Shown piece by piece: positions 45,314 to 53,801 of a DNA stretch of 64,000 nt (position 1 is its first letter; every line of letters starts with the position of its first letter). Source of the stretch: Candidatus Symbiopectobacterium sp. NZEC151 (GTDB taxonomy: Bacteria > Pseudomonadota > Gammaproteobacteria > Enterobacterales > Enterobacteriaceae); contig NZ_JAGFPE010000006.1 of NCBI RefSeq assembly GCF_025962655.1, forward strand, positions 124,001-188,000, in the 5' to 3' direction. Position numbers and translations under genes: made by a program. Under the pieces are notes generated by a model. It saw only the letters and a program-made list of their open reading frames with translations. It was not told where the DNA came from and searched no databases.

Positions 45314-45949
45314 TCACGCCCATACCAGCACCTCGACCGGCGTAGGATCCCAGCCGTTACAGGGGTTGTTTAACTGAGGGCAGTTGGATATCAGCACCAC
45401 CACATCGGTTTCCGCGCGCAGTTCCACATATTTACCCGGTGCGGAAATGCCGTCCTCAAACGTCAATCCCCCCGCCGGTGTCGCGGGTACATTCATAAAA
45501 AAGTTGATGTTGGCAGCGATATCACGTTTGGAGAGGCGGCCATCGTGCCCGCAGGCGCACAAAAAGTTGTCGCGGCAACTGTGCATATAGCGCGTCTCCA
45601 CGCCATAGCGCACCGTATTGCTCTCCTGCGCGCAGGCCCCGCCCAGCGTGTCATGACGTCCACAGGTATCGGCAACAATCGTCAGCAGTGGGTTGCCCAG
45701 ATTGGAGTAAAGTACGCTGCCGGTGGTGAGATAAAGGTTATTCTGGCGACGCAGCGTGCGCTGCGCGTCGTAGCGTTCACGCAGATTGGCGGCGGCATAG
45801 AACAGCGTATCGACCGCCTGATTGCCTTGCAGATCCAACAGGCGCAAGGTTTGCCCCTGTTTAACATCACACACATAGGGTTCGCCCGCAGGGATAGTAT
45901 GACGCCACAGCGCCTGCTCCGGGTGTTTCTGGCTGGCGGTCATGTTCAT
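45314..45949 (-). CDS. DUF1989 protein, UAAP2-type (carboxyguanidine deiminase subunit)
   Basis: A 211-residue member of the urea-amidolyase-associated protein 2 group. The conserved stretches [20 protein letters not shown] (residues 33-52), [14 protein letters not shown] (98-111) and [20 protein letters not shown] (146-165) hold His and Cys residues suited to metal binding. With its paralogue it forms carboxyguanidine deiminase (CgdAB), converting carboxyguanidine to allophanate in characterised systems. It overlaps the upstream paralogue by 4 bp. Which Cgd letter applies is not assigned here. Confidence 0.88.
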   Translation of the reverse strand: MNMTASQKHPEQALWRHTIPAGEPYVCDVKQGQTLRLLDLQGNQAVDTLFYAAANLRERYDAQRTLRRQNNLYLTTGSVLYSNLGNPLLTIVADTCGRHDTLGGACAQESNTVRYGVETRYMHSCRDNFLCACGHDGRLSKRDIAANINFFMNVPATPAGGLTFEDGISAPGKYVELRAETDVVVLISNCPQLNNPCNGWDPTPVEVLVWA

Positions 45950-46683
45950 CGTGCGGCTCCCTGAAGAAATAAACGATCGGTGTTATGAAACGCGCGCGTA
46001 TTCTCCGCGCACGCCTGACGGCACACCTGCGCGATGGCATCGTCACCGATGTGATACCAACTCAGTTCAACCGGCTTGGGTGCGTAGTGTGGATGGGGAT
46101 CGAGTGGATGTTGCAGCGCGGTAAGCACCACCAGCGTATCCATCGGGGCATAGAGTTCGAGGTAATCCCCCGCTCGGCTATTGTGCGGCTGGAAAGCAAA
46201 CGCGCCGTTGGCATCCACCGTCACTTTGCTGAACAGGTTGAGCACCATCAGCAGGTCTTCCAGCCCGAGATTCCATTTGCCCATTTCCACCAGCAGGTTA
46301 TCTGCGCCATTGCGGTAAAACCCATTACGCTGCTCCTGATAGCGACCCTGACCGTATTTTTCGTTGACCTCAGCGGCGTTCAGCACGCCGCCCAGGCCAT
46401 CGTGCCAGCCACAGGTGTCTTCGGTGATCGCCGCCAGCACCCGTCCCATATCGGAATAGAGACAGTGACCCGCCGTCAGCTTGGCGGTGTGCTGCCCCTT
46501 AAAGGTATCGGGCAAGTTCAGCCGTTCGCTATGCGCGGTGGCGTTGAACAGCAGCAAGCTGACATTCGCGTCGCCTTGCAAATCGGTGATGCGCAGTTGC
46601 TGACCGCGCGGCAGAACAAAAGAGGTATGCCCGCCGCCAGGCACCGTTTCCTGGTATAACGCGGCAGTGGTTATCGACGTCAT
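45946..46683 (-). CDS. DUF1989 protein, UAAP1-type (carboxyguanidine deiminase subunit)
   Basis: A 245-residue paralogue of the next gene ([20 protein letters not shown] near residues 27-46, [15 protein letters not shown] near 88-102, [20 protein letters not shown] near 140-159). It is the other half of the heteromeric carboxyguanidine deiminase expected between the carboxylase and allophanate hydrolase steps. It overlaps the ATPase gene by 4 bp upstream and its partner by 4 bp downstream, indicating coupled, balanced translation. Confidence 0.88.
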   Translation of the reverse strand: MTSITTAALYQETVPGGGHTSFVLPRGQQLRITDLQGDANVSLLLFNATAHSERLNLPDTFKGQHTAKLTAGHCLYSDMGRVLAAITEDTCGWHDGLGGVLNAAEVNEKYGQGRYQEQRNGFYRNGADNLLVEMGKWNLGLEDLLMVLNLFSKVTVDANGAFAFQPHNSRAGDYLELYAPMDTLVVLTALQHPLDPHPHYAPKPVELSWYHIGDDAIAQVCRQACAENTRAFHNTDRLFLQGAAR

Positions 46684-47462
46684 GCTATGTCCTTATCAGG
46701 GAAAAGCGCGGACGCCACCGTCGCAGAGACGGGCGTCAGTCGCTCAGAATTCAGGGGAATGTCGTAGGTAATGCGTGCGCCGTAGGCGTTAGGGGCTTGC
46801 GGGTCGTTCCGCACCTTGTCAAATACCAACAGGCGAGTGCCGAGGCTGAAACCCTCAGAGAGATCGTGCGTCACCATAAACACCGTCAGCCCGGTTTCAC
46901 GCCACAACTCCAGCAGCAGCGCGTGCATATCCTTGCGGATACCGGGATCCAGCGCGCCAAAGGGTTCATCCAGCAGCAGGATACGCGGCTGCATGATAAA
47001 CGCCTGCGCAATCGCCAGCCGCTGTTGCATGCCGCCGGAGAGCTGCCCCGGATAGCGATCCAGCGCATGGCCCAGCCCGACGCGGTGCAGCATCTGCGCG
47101 GCGGCCTCACGCGCCTCACGTTTGCGGCGACCAAAGAAACGGCCAAGGAAGCGCGCATCGCGCAGCTCAAGACCGATGGCAACGTTATCCAGCACACACA
47201 GGTGCGGAAACACCGAGTAGCGCTGGAACACCACGCCGCGCGTAATGTCCGGTTCTTGCGCCAACGGCTTTCCTTCCAACAACAGACTGCCGCGACTCGG
47301 TGCCTCCTGCCCCAGCAGTAAGCGTAAAAAGGTGGATTTGCCGCAGCCGGAAGCGCCCACCAGCGTACAAAACTCACCCTGCGTAATGGTCAGGTTGAGC
47401 CGTTCCAACACCACGTGGTCGCCGTAGGTTTGCCACAGGTTAACGATTTGGATATAGCTCAT
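46680..47462 (-). CDS. ABC transporter ATPase (guanidine uptake)
   Basis: A 260-residue SsuB/TauB-type ATPase with Walker A GASGCGKST (about residues 38-46), signature LSGGMQQRLAIAQ (about 142-154) and Walker B ILLLDEPFGALD (about 161-172). The ATG at 47462 overlaps the permease stop (ATGA), so a longer frame reaching back to 47552 is rejected. Together with the next two genes upstream it forms an importer for the operon substrate, presumably guanidine. Confidence 0.92.
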   Translation of the reverse strand: MSYIQIVNLWQTYGDHVVLERLNLTITQGEFCTLVGASGCGKSTFLRLLLGQEAPSRGSLLLEGKPLAQEPDITRGVVFQRYSVFPHLCVLDNVAIGLELRDARFLGRFFGRRKREAREAAAQMLHRVGLGHALDRYPGQLSGGMQQRLAIAQAFIMQPRILLLDEPFGALDPGIRKDMHALLLELWRETGLTVFMVTHDLSEGFSLGTRLLVFDKVRNDPQAPNAYGARITYDIPLNSERLTPVSATVASALFPDKDIA

Positions 47463-48277
47463 GCGCGCCCCCCTTCCACCGACCACGGGAAGCAGCGTCG
47501 ATTCAGGTAGCGCAGGGCATAGTCCATCAGCCATGCCAGCAGCGTAATCCACACCACATAGGGCAGAATCACATCCATCGCCAGATAGCGCCGCACCAGA
47601 AAAATACGGTAGCCCAGACCTGCCGTAGCAGAGATAGCCTCAGCCGAAATCAGGAACAGCCAGGCAGAGCCGATCATCAACCGCAGCGACACCAACAGAC
47701 GCGACAGCAATTGCGGCAGCACCACGCGCAACAGCAGCGTCCAGCTGTTTGCCCCCAGCGTTTGTGCCTTGATCAGTAATTCGACCGGGATCTCGCGCGC
47801 ACGCTGCTCCAGATCGCGCGCCAGAATCGGCGTAATGCCAATCACGATCAGCATCACCTTCGACAGCTCATCCAAACCAAACACAATGAACAGGATGGGC
47901 AGGATAGCCAGCGGCGGCACCATCGACAGCACGGTCATCAGCGGTGAGAACGTGGCGTTGAACAGCGGAAAAATACCGGTTGCCATCCCGACACAGAGCC
48001 CCAGCAACGCGGCAATGCCCAGCCCAAGAGCGAGCCGCGTCATGCTGGCTGCGGTATCGCTCCACAGCAGATAGTCACCGCTGCGTTTGTCCGCCGTAAA
48101 GGCAACGCGTTCTATCGCCTCGACCATTTGGTAGCCACTGGGCAACAGCTTGTCGCCGGGGTTTTCCGCTAAACGCAGCGCCGACCCCATGAAATAGGCG
48201 GCCAGCAGCAGAATAAACGGCAGCAACATCAAGACAATCCGACCGCCGCGCTGCGGGTGACGATTAATCAAACGCAT
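47459..48277 (-). CDS. ABC transporter permease (guanidine uptake)
   Basis: A 272-residue SsuC/TauC-like inner-membrane permease with about six helices. The cytoplasmic ATPase-contact loop lies in LLIKAQTLGANSWTLLLRVV, followed by LPQLLSRLLVSLRLMIGSAW. GGGGAGAAACCGG precedes the ATG. It lies 27 bp after the binding-protein gene and overlaps the ATPase gene by 4 bp. Confidence 0.92.
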   Translation of the reverse strand: MRLINRHPQRGGRIVLMLLPFILLLAAYFMGSALRLAENPGDKLLPSGYQMVEAIERVAFTADKRSGDYLLWSDTAASMTRLALGLGIAALLGLCVGMATGIFPLFNATFSPLMTVLSMVPPLAILPILFIVFGLDELSKVMLIVIGITPILARDLEQRAREIPVELLIKAQTLGANSWTLLLRVVLPQLLSRLLVSLRLMIGSAWLFLISAEAISATAGLGYRIFLVRRYLAMDVILPYVVWITLLAWLMDYALRYLNRRCFPWSVEGGRA

Positions 48278-48304
48278 CCGGTTTCTCCCCTGGCGTACAT
48301 CGCG

Positions 48305-49357
48305 TTATGGCAGCAAAGCCTGTTGAACATAAGCATCGTCAAAACGCAGTTTGATGTTGCTCGGGTTGCCGACCACCACGCCACCGGGAAACGCGATACC
48401 GACCGCATCCGCGCTGCGTGCGCCTTCGCCCAGCAAGCCTTTATCAAAGGAGAACTGCGCGACGCGCTGCATGGTTTTCGGCAAGTCACTGCTGGTGAAG
48501 AAGGTCAGCATCTGCTGCGGGGTGTGAAACAGGTGCGTGGTTGCCAGTTGCTTTTGATAGCCCGGCAGGTCGGTGCCTGACGCCTGCGCCATGGCCGTGA
48601 GCGCGGCGGTGTCACCCGCTTTCATCAGCCCCATGATTTCAAACCAGGCACCGGTCAAGGCGTTGCCCAGCGCCGGGTTATCTTTCAGCGTCTGGGTGTT
48701 AACCACCATCAGATCGATAATTTCACCGGGGATTTCGCGGGAGCTGAATACTTCGGTGGTATCGGGAACGGCGTTGATGGCCGAGAGTTGCGGGTTCCAG
48801 GCGACAGCCGCCTTCACGCCGGAGGTGGAAAACGCGGCAACGATATCCGCATCAGAGGTATTGACGATGCGCACGTCCTTTTCTGCCAGCCCGGCATGTT
48901 CCAGACCGCGAATCAACAGATAGTGAGAAACCGACAGTTCCGGCAGGTTAATGCTCATGCCTTTCAGGTCGGCCAGGGTTTTCCCTTTGCCTTTCACCAC
49001 CACGCCGTCATTGCCTTCGGAGAAACTGCCCGGCAGTAGTACCGTGGTATCCACGCCACCGGCCGCCGGGATGGTGAGCGCATCCATGTTGGTCATGGTG
49101 CAGCCATCAAACTGGCCGGCGGTATATTGATTGATGGATTCGACATAGTCGTTAAGCTGCGTCACCTTGATCTCGATGCCGTACTTTTTGGCCCATTTAT
49201 CGATGATGCCGCTGGTGCTGGTATAGCCCCACGGCATCCAGCCCGCATAGAGGGTCCAGCACACATTGAAACTTTTGCGGGATTCCGCGTGTGTGAAAAA
49301 ACTCGAGAGTGCGAGCACGCACGCGACAACGAGTCCAAGCGGACGGGTCATTTTCAT
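48305..49357 (-). CDS. ABC transporter substrate-binding protein (guanidine uptake)
   Basis: A 350-residue periplasmic protein of the NMT1/SsuA-like type with a Sec signal peptide (MKMTRPLGLVVACVLALSSF, cleavage near THAES). The mature start reads KSFNVCWTLYAGWMPWGYTS, the form found in urea-carboxylase-associated transporters. The ATG at 49357 follows GGAGACCTTCCCC and lies 55 nt after the riboswitch. It is the first structural gene of the operon. The ligand is inferred to be guanidine from the riboswitch and downstream enzymes, although annotation pipelines usually say urea, nitrate or sulfonate. Confidence 0.9.
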   Translation of the reverse strand: MKMTRPLGLVVACVLALSSFFTHAESRKSFNVCWTLYAGWMPWGYTSTSGIIDKWAKKYGIEIKVTQLNDYVESINQYTAGQFDGCTMTNMDALTIPAAGGVDTTVLLPGSFSEGNDGVVVKGKGKTLADLKGMSINLPELSVSHYLLIRGLEHAGLAEKDVRIVNTSDADIVAAFSTSGVKAAVAWNPQLSAINAVPDTTEVFSSREIPGEIIDLMVVNTQTLKDNPALGNALTGAWFEIMGLMKAGDTAALTAMAQASGTDLPGYQKQLATTHLFHTPQQMLTFFTSSDLPKTMQRVAQFSFDKGLLGEGARSADAVGIAFPGGVVVGNPSNIKLRFDDAYVQQALLP

Positions 49358-49389
49358 GGGGAAGGTCTCCAGTCTGGTTTCGGGGTGCA

Positions 49390-49423
49390 GGAGCAGCAGA
49401 ATGCCTATTGGCTTGCTGTCTCC
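49390..49423 (-). promoter_or_regulatory. Alternative hairpin overlapping the aptamer 3' end
   Basis: On the minus strand GGAG-a-CAGCA (49423-49414) can pair with TGCTG-CTCC (49398-49390), with an inner GCC AATA GGC helix. The first arm uses the GGGAGA block conserved in the aptamer, so ligand-bound and hairpin states should exclude each other. No T-run follows, so control would be translational, Rho-linked or of another kind. Confidence 0.5.
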
Positions 49424-49510
49424 CGGGCTTTTATCCCGCCGTGTAACCCCGACCTGGAGGTCGCCAGCTCTCGGACCAGCATCCACCGCAGTGGACCGGA
49501 ACCCTAGCCA
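49412..49510 (-). ncRNA. Guanidine-I riboswitch (ykkC-yxkD class)
   Basis: Read on the minus strand, the leader contains all conserved blocks in order: CTAGGGTTCCG (near 49507-49497), CTGGTCCGAGAGC with its preceding stem GTCCAC / GTGGAT, a second variable stem GACCTCCAGGTC, and ACACGGCGGGATAAAAGCCC followed by GGGAGA (49444-49419). These match the ykkC consensus that binds guanidinium. The aptamer is an ON switch in characterised cases. It stands directly before the ABC transporter, DUF1989, carboxylase and allophanate hydrolase operon. Confidence 0.96.
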
Positions 49511-49563
49511 GCCATTTAGCGCACACAGCCTGTCAGTTCTGTGCTGCCCTACGCAGTCACAAA

Positions 49564-49580
49564 AGCAATCGCCATGCCAA
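49564..49580 (-). promoter_or_regulatory. Sigma-54 promoter of the guanidine operon
   Basis: The minus strand reads TTGGCATGGCGATTGCT, which agrees with the consensus YTGGCACGN4TTGCW at every defined position except one C to T. The GG and GC elements are separated by exactly 10 bp. Transcription would start near 49552, giving a leader that contains the whole riboswitch. Sigma-54 with NtrC control fits guanidine as a nitrogen source. Confidence 0.8.
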
Positions 49581-49659
49581 AATTAACTCATTGAAATAAA
49601 AGGATATGGAAGAAAAGGAGGAAGGTGATGGCGCGCCGTAGCGGTGCAACGTGGTTTCA

Positions 49660-49708
49660 GGTGCACCGACATGGGGAGTCTCTTCCCGTCGGTGCACCCG
49701 TTTTTTTA
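49660..49708 (+). terminator. Plus-strand intrinsic terminator near dppF 3' end
   Basis: GGTGCACCGAC (49660-49670) pairs perfectly with GTCGGTGCACC (49688-49698), followed on the plus strand by CGTTTTTTT. On the minus strand, where dppF is encoded, the T-run becomes an A-run before the stem, so termination of dppF itself would be weak. A plus-strand transcript feeding this structure is not obvious. Confidence 0.6.
49662..49678. promoter_or_regulatory. Possible NtrC enhancer half-site
   Basis: TGCACCGACATGGGGAG resembles the glnA NtrC site TGCACCAACATGGTGCT in its left half and centre; the right half is degraded. It lies about 110-125 bp upstream of the predicted sigma-54 start, a usual enhancer distance. 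It also forms part of a larger hairpin, so the match may be coincidental. Confidence 0.3.
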
Positions 49709-49709
49709 C

Positions 49710-50717
49710 TTAAACAGAACCGGCTTCATCTCTGTCGACGGCAAAACAGGCAATCAGTTGGTCGCCGTAGGCTTTTAACGTGGGCTGGAACTGGACGCAG
49801 GTATCAAAACGATGCTGGCAGCGCGCGTTAAACGCACAGCCCGGCGGCGGATTGAGCGGGCTGGGCAGTTCCCCAATCAGCTTGATACGTTCGCGGCGCA
49901 ACGCCGGGTTCAGGCGCGGCGTCGCTGACAACAGCGCCTGGGTATAAGGGTGGCGCGGGTTGTTGAAAATCGCCTCCTTGCTGCCCTTCTCGACGCAGCG
50001 GCCCAGATACATCACCATCACTTCGTCGGCAATATGCTCAACCACTGACAGATCATGGGAAATGAACACGTAAGACAAACCCAGCTCTTGTTGCAGGTCC
50101 ATCATCAGGTTCAGCACCTGTGCGCGCACCGACACGTCCAGCGCCGATACCGGTTCATCGGCAATCACCACATCCGGGTCTAACATCAGGCCACGCGCAA
50201 TGGCGATACGCTGACGCTGGCCGCCGGAGAACATGTGCGGATAGCGGTCGTAATGCTCGGTTTTCAGGCCGACTTTCGCCATCATCGACAGTGCTTTTTC
50301 GCGACGTTCTGCCTTTGACAGCTCAGTGTTGATCAGCAGCGGCTCTTCCAGGATCTGCCCTACCTTCTTGCGCGGGTTGAGCGATCCGTAAGGATTCTGG
50401 AACACGATCTGGATCTTCTGACGACGCAACTTTTGCGCGGCCGGATCCGGCTTCAGCAGATCTTGCCCCTGATAGTAAAGCTCGCCCTCGGACGGGGTTT
50501 CGATCATGGTCAGCAATCGGCCAAGGGTCGATTTTCCGCAACCCGATTCCCCCACTACCGCCAGCGTTTTGCCACGCTCCAACGTGAAGGAGACGCCATC
50601 CAGCGCTTTCACCGCTCGCTCGGGGGCAAAGAACCCCTTTTTAACCGGGTAGTGTTTCTTTAAATCAATCGCCTGCAACAGGTAATGCTGCCCGGCGGCA
50701 TTCATGCTCTGGCTCAT
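49710..50717 (-). CDS. dppF: Dipeptide ABC transporter ATPase DppF
   Basis: A 335-residue ATPase nearly colinear with E. coli Dpp[21 protein letters not shown] at the start, Walker [10 protein letters not shown], signature [14 protein letters not shown], Walker [16 protein letters not shown], and the C-terminal [17 protein letters not shown] cysteine cluster found in oligopeptide transporter ATPases (4Fe-4S ligands in DppD). It pairs with DppD to energise dipeptide and haem-peptide import. It overlaps dppD by 4 bp and is last in dppABCDF. Confidence 0.96.
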   Translation of the reverse strand: MSQSMNAAGQHYLLQAIDLKKHYPVKKGFFAPERAVKALDGVSFTLERGKTLAVVGESGCGKSTLGRLLTMIETPSEGELYYQGQDLLKPDPAAQKLRRQKIQIVFQNPYGSLNPRKKVGQILEEPLLINTELSKAERREKALSMMAKVGLKTEHYDRYPHMFSGGQRQRIAIARGLMLDPDVVIADEPVSALDVSVRAQVLNLMMDLQQELGLSYVFISHDLSVVEHIADEVMVMYLGRCVEKGSKEAIFNNPRHPYTQALLSATPRLNPALRRERIKLIGELPSPLNPPPGCAFNARCQHRFDTCVQFQPTLKAYGDQLIACFAVDRDEAGSV

Positions 50718-51694
50718 GCGACGGGCCTCCCCTCATCATCGAGCGGTGTATGACATTTCACCTGACGGCCCGGAATGTCACGCAATTCGGGCTCTGCTTC
50801 ACGGCAACGCGCACTGGCGTAAGGGCAGCGCGGGTTAAGCAAGCAGCCCAACGGTCGGTCATATTTGCCCGGCACTACGCCCGGCAGCGAGGCAAGGCGT
50901 GCTTTATCGACCGCAAATTCAGGCAACGCACGCAGCAACGCCTGGGTATACGGGTGGCGCGGCGCATGGAAAATATCCGCCGCTTTGCCGGATTCCACCA
51001 CCTGACCGGCATACATCACGATAATGTGGTGTGCCGCTTCCGCCACCAGCGCCAGATCGTGGGTAATCAGGATCAGCGCCATGTTTTCCCGCTGCTGCAA
51101 TTCCAGCAGCAGTTCGATGATCTGCGCCTGAATGGTCACGTCCAGTGCCGTGGTCGGCTCATCGGCAATCAGCAGTTTGGGCCGACAGGCAATCGCCATC
51201 GCGATCATCACGCGTTGGCTCATCCCACCTGACAGTTGGTGCGGATAGACATCCAGCCGCGAAGCCGGATCGGGAATGCCCACCTGCGTCAGCAGATCGA
51301 TAGCACGCTGATAGCGCGTTTTGCGATTACCGCCCTGATGCACCTTGATGGCTTCCATAATCTGGTAGCCCACGGTGTAGCAGGGGTTAAGGCTGGTCAT
51401 CGGGTCCTGAAAAATCATCGCCACTTCGGAGCCGACCAACTGACGCCGCTCTTTTTCCGAAATGCTTTTCAGATCGCGCTGGTTGAATTCCAGCCTGTCG
51501 GCCATCACCTTGCCGGGGAAATCAATCAACCCCATGATAGCCAGCGAACTGACCGATTTACCGGAGCCGGATTCGCCGACAATGCCGACCACCTGCCCTT
51601 GTTCTACTTGGTAACTGATGCGGTCAACGGCGCGGAACGGGTTATTCCCTTCGCCAAAATGCACCGACAGCTTTTCTACATTGAGTAATGCCAT
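50714..51694 (-). CDS. dppD: Dipeptide ABC transporter ATPase DppD
   Basis: A 327-residue ATPase, the E. coli length. Walker A GESGSGKS, signature [14 protein letters not shown] and Walker [13 protein letters not shown] are intact. The C-terminal [19 protein letters not shown] segment holds the cysteines of the family Fe-S-type cluster. The ATG at 51694 follows GGAAGAG; an open extension to 51739 is not supported. It overlaps dppF by 4 bp and follows dppC after 13 bp. Confidence 0.96.
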   Translation of the reverse strand: MALLNVEKLSVHFGEGNNPFRAVDRISYQVEQGQVVGIVGESGSGKSVSSLAIMGLIDFPGKVMADRLEFNQRDLKSISEKERRQLVGSEVAMIFQDPMTSLNPCYTVGYQIMEAIKVHQGGNRKTRYQRAIDLLTQVGIPDPASRLDVYPHQLSGGMSQRVMIAMAIACRPKLLIADEPTTALDVTIQAQIIELLLELQQRENMALILITHDLALVAEAAHHIIVMYAGQVVESGKAADIFHAPRHPYTQALLRALPEFAVDKARLASLPGVVPGKYDRPLGCLLNPRCPYASARCREAEPELRDIPGRQVKCHTPLDDEGRPVA

Positions 51695-51707
51695 CTCTTC
51701 CCCCGGA

Positions 51708-52610
51708 TCACTGCTTGAGTTTGGGGTCGAGAGCGTCACGCAAGCCGTCCCCCATCAAGTTAAACGCCAACACCGCGAGCAGGATCGAAAGGCCGGGGAA
51801 GGTCACAACCCACCAGGCACTTTGCGCAAACTGCAACACGTCGGCCAGCATGGTGCCCCACTCCGGCGTTGGCGGCTGTGCGCCCATACCGAGGAAACCC
51901 AATGCGGCCATGTCGAGGATGGCGTTGGAGAAGCCCAACGACGCCTGCACAATGAGCGGTGCCAGACAGTTGGGGAAGATATTGATGAACATTTGACGCA
52001 TCGCGCCAGCCCCCGCCACGCGGGAAGCAGTAACATAATCGCGGTTGACCTCGACCAGCACCGCCGCGCGCGTCAGGCGCACATAGTGCGGCAGCGCCAC
52101 GAAGGTCAGCGCCAGCGAGGCATTGACGATGGACGGCCCGAATACCGCCACCAGCACCAACGCCAGCAACAGGCTGGGCAGTGCCAGCATGATATCCACC
52201 ACGCGCATGATGAGGGTGTCGACCATGCCGCCAAAGTAGCCCGCCATCAGCCCGAGCACCACGCCCATAATCAGCGACAGCACCACCACCAGACAGCCGA
52301 CCAGCAGCGACAGGCGTGCACCGTACATCAGGCGCGAAAGAATATCGCGGCCCACATCGTCGGTACCCAGAATAAACTGCCAGCTACCGCCTTCCTGCCA
52401 CACTGGCGGACGCAGCAGCGCATCGCGGAACTGCTCGGCGGGCGCATGCGGTGCCAGCACGTTGGCACCGATGGCGATAATAAACATCAGCGTGACGTAC
52501 ACCAGGCCCACGACGGCACCTTTGTTACGTTTAAAGTAATGCCAGAATTCCTGTAACGGGGTCATCGGCACGGGCGCATTGTTAACAGCCGGTTCAGTGA
52601 CTTGAGTCAT
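51708..52610 (-). CDS. dppC: Dipeptide ABC transporter permease DppC
   Basis: A 300-residue inner-membrane permease with about six helices. It carries the [20 protein letters not shown] stretch and the EAA-type loop region [20 protein letters not shown]. It forms the translocation pore with DppB. It starts 14 bp after dppB. Confidence 0.96.
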   Translation of the reverse strand: MTQVTEPAVNNAPVPMTPLQEFWHYFKRNKGAVVGLVYVTLMFIIAIGANVLAPHAPAEQFRDALLRPPVWQEGGSWQFILGTDDVGRDILSRLMYGARLSLLVGCLVVVLSLIMGVVLGLMAGYFGGMVDTLIMRVVDIMLALPSLLLALVLVAVFGPSIVNASLALTFVALPHYVRLTRAAVLVEVNRDYVTASRVAGAGAMRQMFINIFPNCLAPLIVQASLGFSNAILDMAALGFLGMGAQPPTPEWGTMLADVLQFAQSAWWVVTFPGLSILLAVLAFNLMGDGLRDALDPKLKQ

Positions 52611-52624
52611 CTTCGCCTCTCCCC

Positions 52625-53644
52625 TTATTTCTTGTGTCGAATGCGCGGATTCACCACGCCATACAACAGATCGACCAGCAGGTTGACCAGAATGATCATG
52701 GTCGCCACCAGCAGCACGCCCCCTTGCACCACCGGATAGTCGCGGCGTTGCAGGGCATCAATCAGCCAGCGCCCCAGCCCCGGCCAGGAGAAGATGGTTT
52801 CGGTCAGAATGGCCCCTGCCAGCATCGTTCCCACCTGAAGGCCAATCACGGTGACCACCGGCAACATGGCGTTGCGCAGCGCATGCACCACGATGACACG
52901 CAGGCGACTTAGCCCTTTGGCGCGCGCGGTACGGATATAATCCTCACCCAGCACTTCCAGCATGGCGGAGCGAGTCATCCGCACGATCACCGCCAGCGGG
53001 ATGGTGCCGAGCACAATCGCAGGCAGAATCATGTGCATCACGGCATCGACAAACTCGCCTGATTCACCAAATACCAGGGTATCGATCAGCATAAAGCCGG
53101 TCAGCGGTAGGCTGTCGTCGAGAAACACCGTATCGCTGATACGGCCCGAGACGGGCGTCAGATTGAGGTTGACCGACACCAGCATGATCAACATCATGCC
53201 CCACCAGAAAATCGGCATGGAGTAACCCGCCAGGGCCACGCTGACTGAGGTGTGATCGAAAATGGAACCGCGTTTCACCGCCGCCAGCACGCCAACCGGA
53301 ATACCAACAGCCACGGCAAAAATCATCGCACAGACACCCAACTCCAGGGTGGCCTTGAAGCGCGGCACAAACTCATCCCACACCGGGATGCGGCTCTTGA
53401 GGGAAATACCCAGATCGCCGTGCAGCACACCTTGGATATAGGTGACATATTGCTGCCATAGCGGCTTATCAAGCCCCAGCTCAGCCAGCAGCTGCGCATG
53501 GCGCTCGGGAGAAAGGCCGCGTTCGCCTGCCATAATCATCACCGGGTCTCCGGGGATCATGTGCACAAAGGCAAACGTCAGTAGGGTAATACCAATAAAC
53601 GTTGGGATAACCAGCCCCAAACGCCGGAGTATGAACTGAAACAT
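52625..53644 (-). CDS. dppB: Dipeptide ABC transporter permease DppB
   Basis: A 339-residue permease, matching E. coli DppB in length and sequence (MFQFILRRLGLVIPTFIGIT at the start, TARAKGLSRLRVIVVHALRN as ATPase-contact loop). The ATG at 53644 follows a GGGAT site; 19 upstream in-frame codons are open but unsupported. A 157-bp spacer with a long hairpin separates it from dppA. Confidence 0.96.
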   Translation of the reverse strand: MFQFILRRLGLVIPTFIGITLLTFAFVHMIPGDPVMIMAGERGLSPERHAQLLAELGLDKPLWQQYVTYIQGVLHGDLGISLKSRIPVWDEFVPRFKATLELGVCAMIFAVAVGIPVGVLAAVKRGSIFDHTSVSVALAGYSMPIFWWGMMLIMLVSVNLNLTPVSGRISDTVFLDDSLPLTGFMLIDTLVFGESGEFVDAVMHMILPAIVLGTIPLAVIVRMTRSAMLEVLGEDYIRTARAKGLSRLRVIVVHALRNAMLPVVTVIGLQVGTMLAGAILTETIFSWPGLGRWLIDALQRRDYPVVQGGVLLVATMIILVNLLVDLLYGVVNPRIRHKK

Positions 53645-53722
53645 ATCCCGAACTCTCTGTATATAAGTGCCTGACGGCTCATAGGCTGACAGGCTTATCA
53701 ATGCTCACAGCTCGATTTTTAC

Positions 53723-53783
53723 GGGCACCAAAGCCCCGCCCCAAACGCACCAACGGTACGTTCAGGGCAGGGCCAGGGTGCCC
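53723..53783 (-). terminator. dppA-dppB intergenic hairpin
   Basis: A long imperfect inverted repeat bounded by GGGCACC (53723-53729) and GGTGCCC (53777-53783), with inner GCCC/GGGC and AACG/CGTT pairs. No T-run. Such structures after binding-protein genes usually protect the upstream mRNA and reduce downstream expression, explaining excess DppA over DppBCDF. Confidence 0.6.
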
Positions 53784-53801
53784 ATGAAATGGCAGGCTGA
53801 A

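Noticed and set aside
49628-49831. 68-codon plus-strand gene starting at the strong ribosome site
   Set aside because: It runs through the terminator hairpin and antisense into dppF, and its predicted protein is Arg-rich without a fold signal; kept only as a transcript question.
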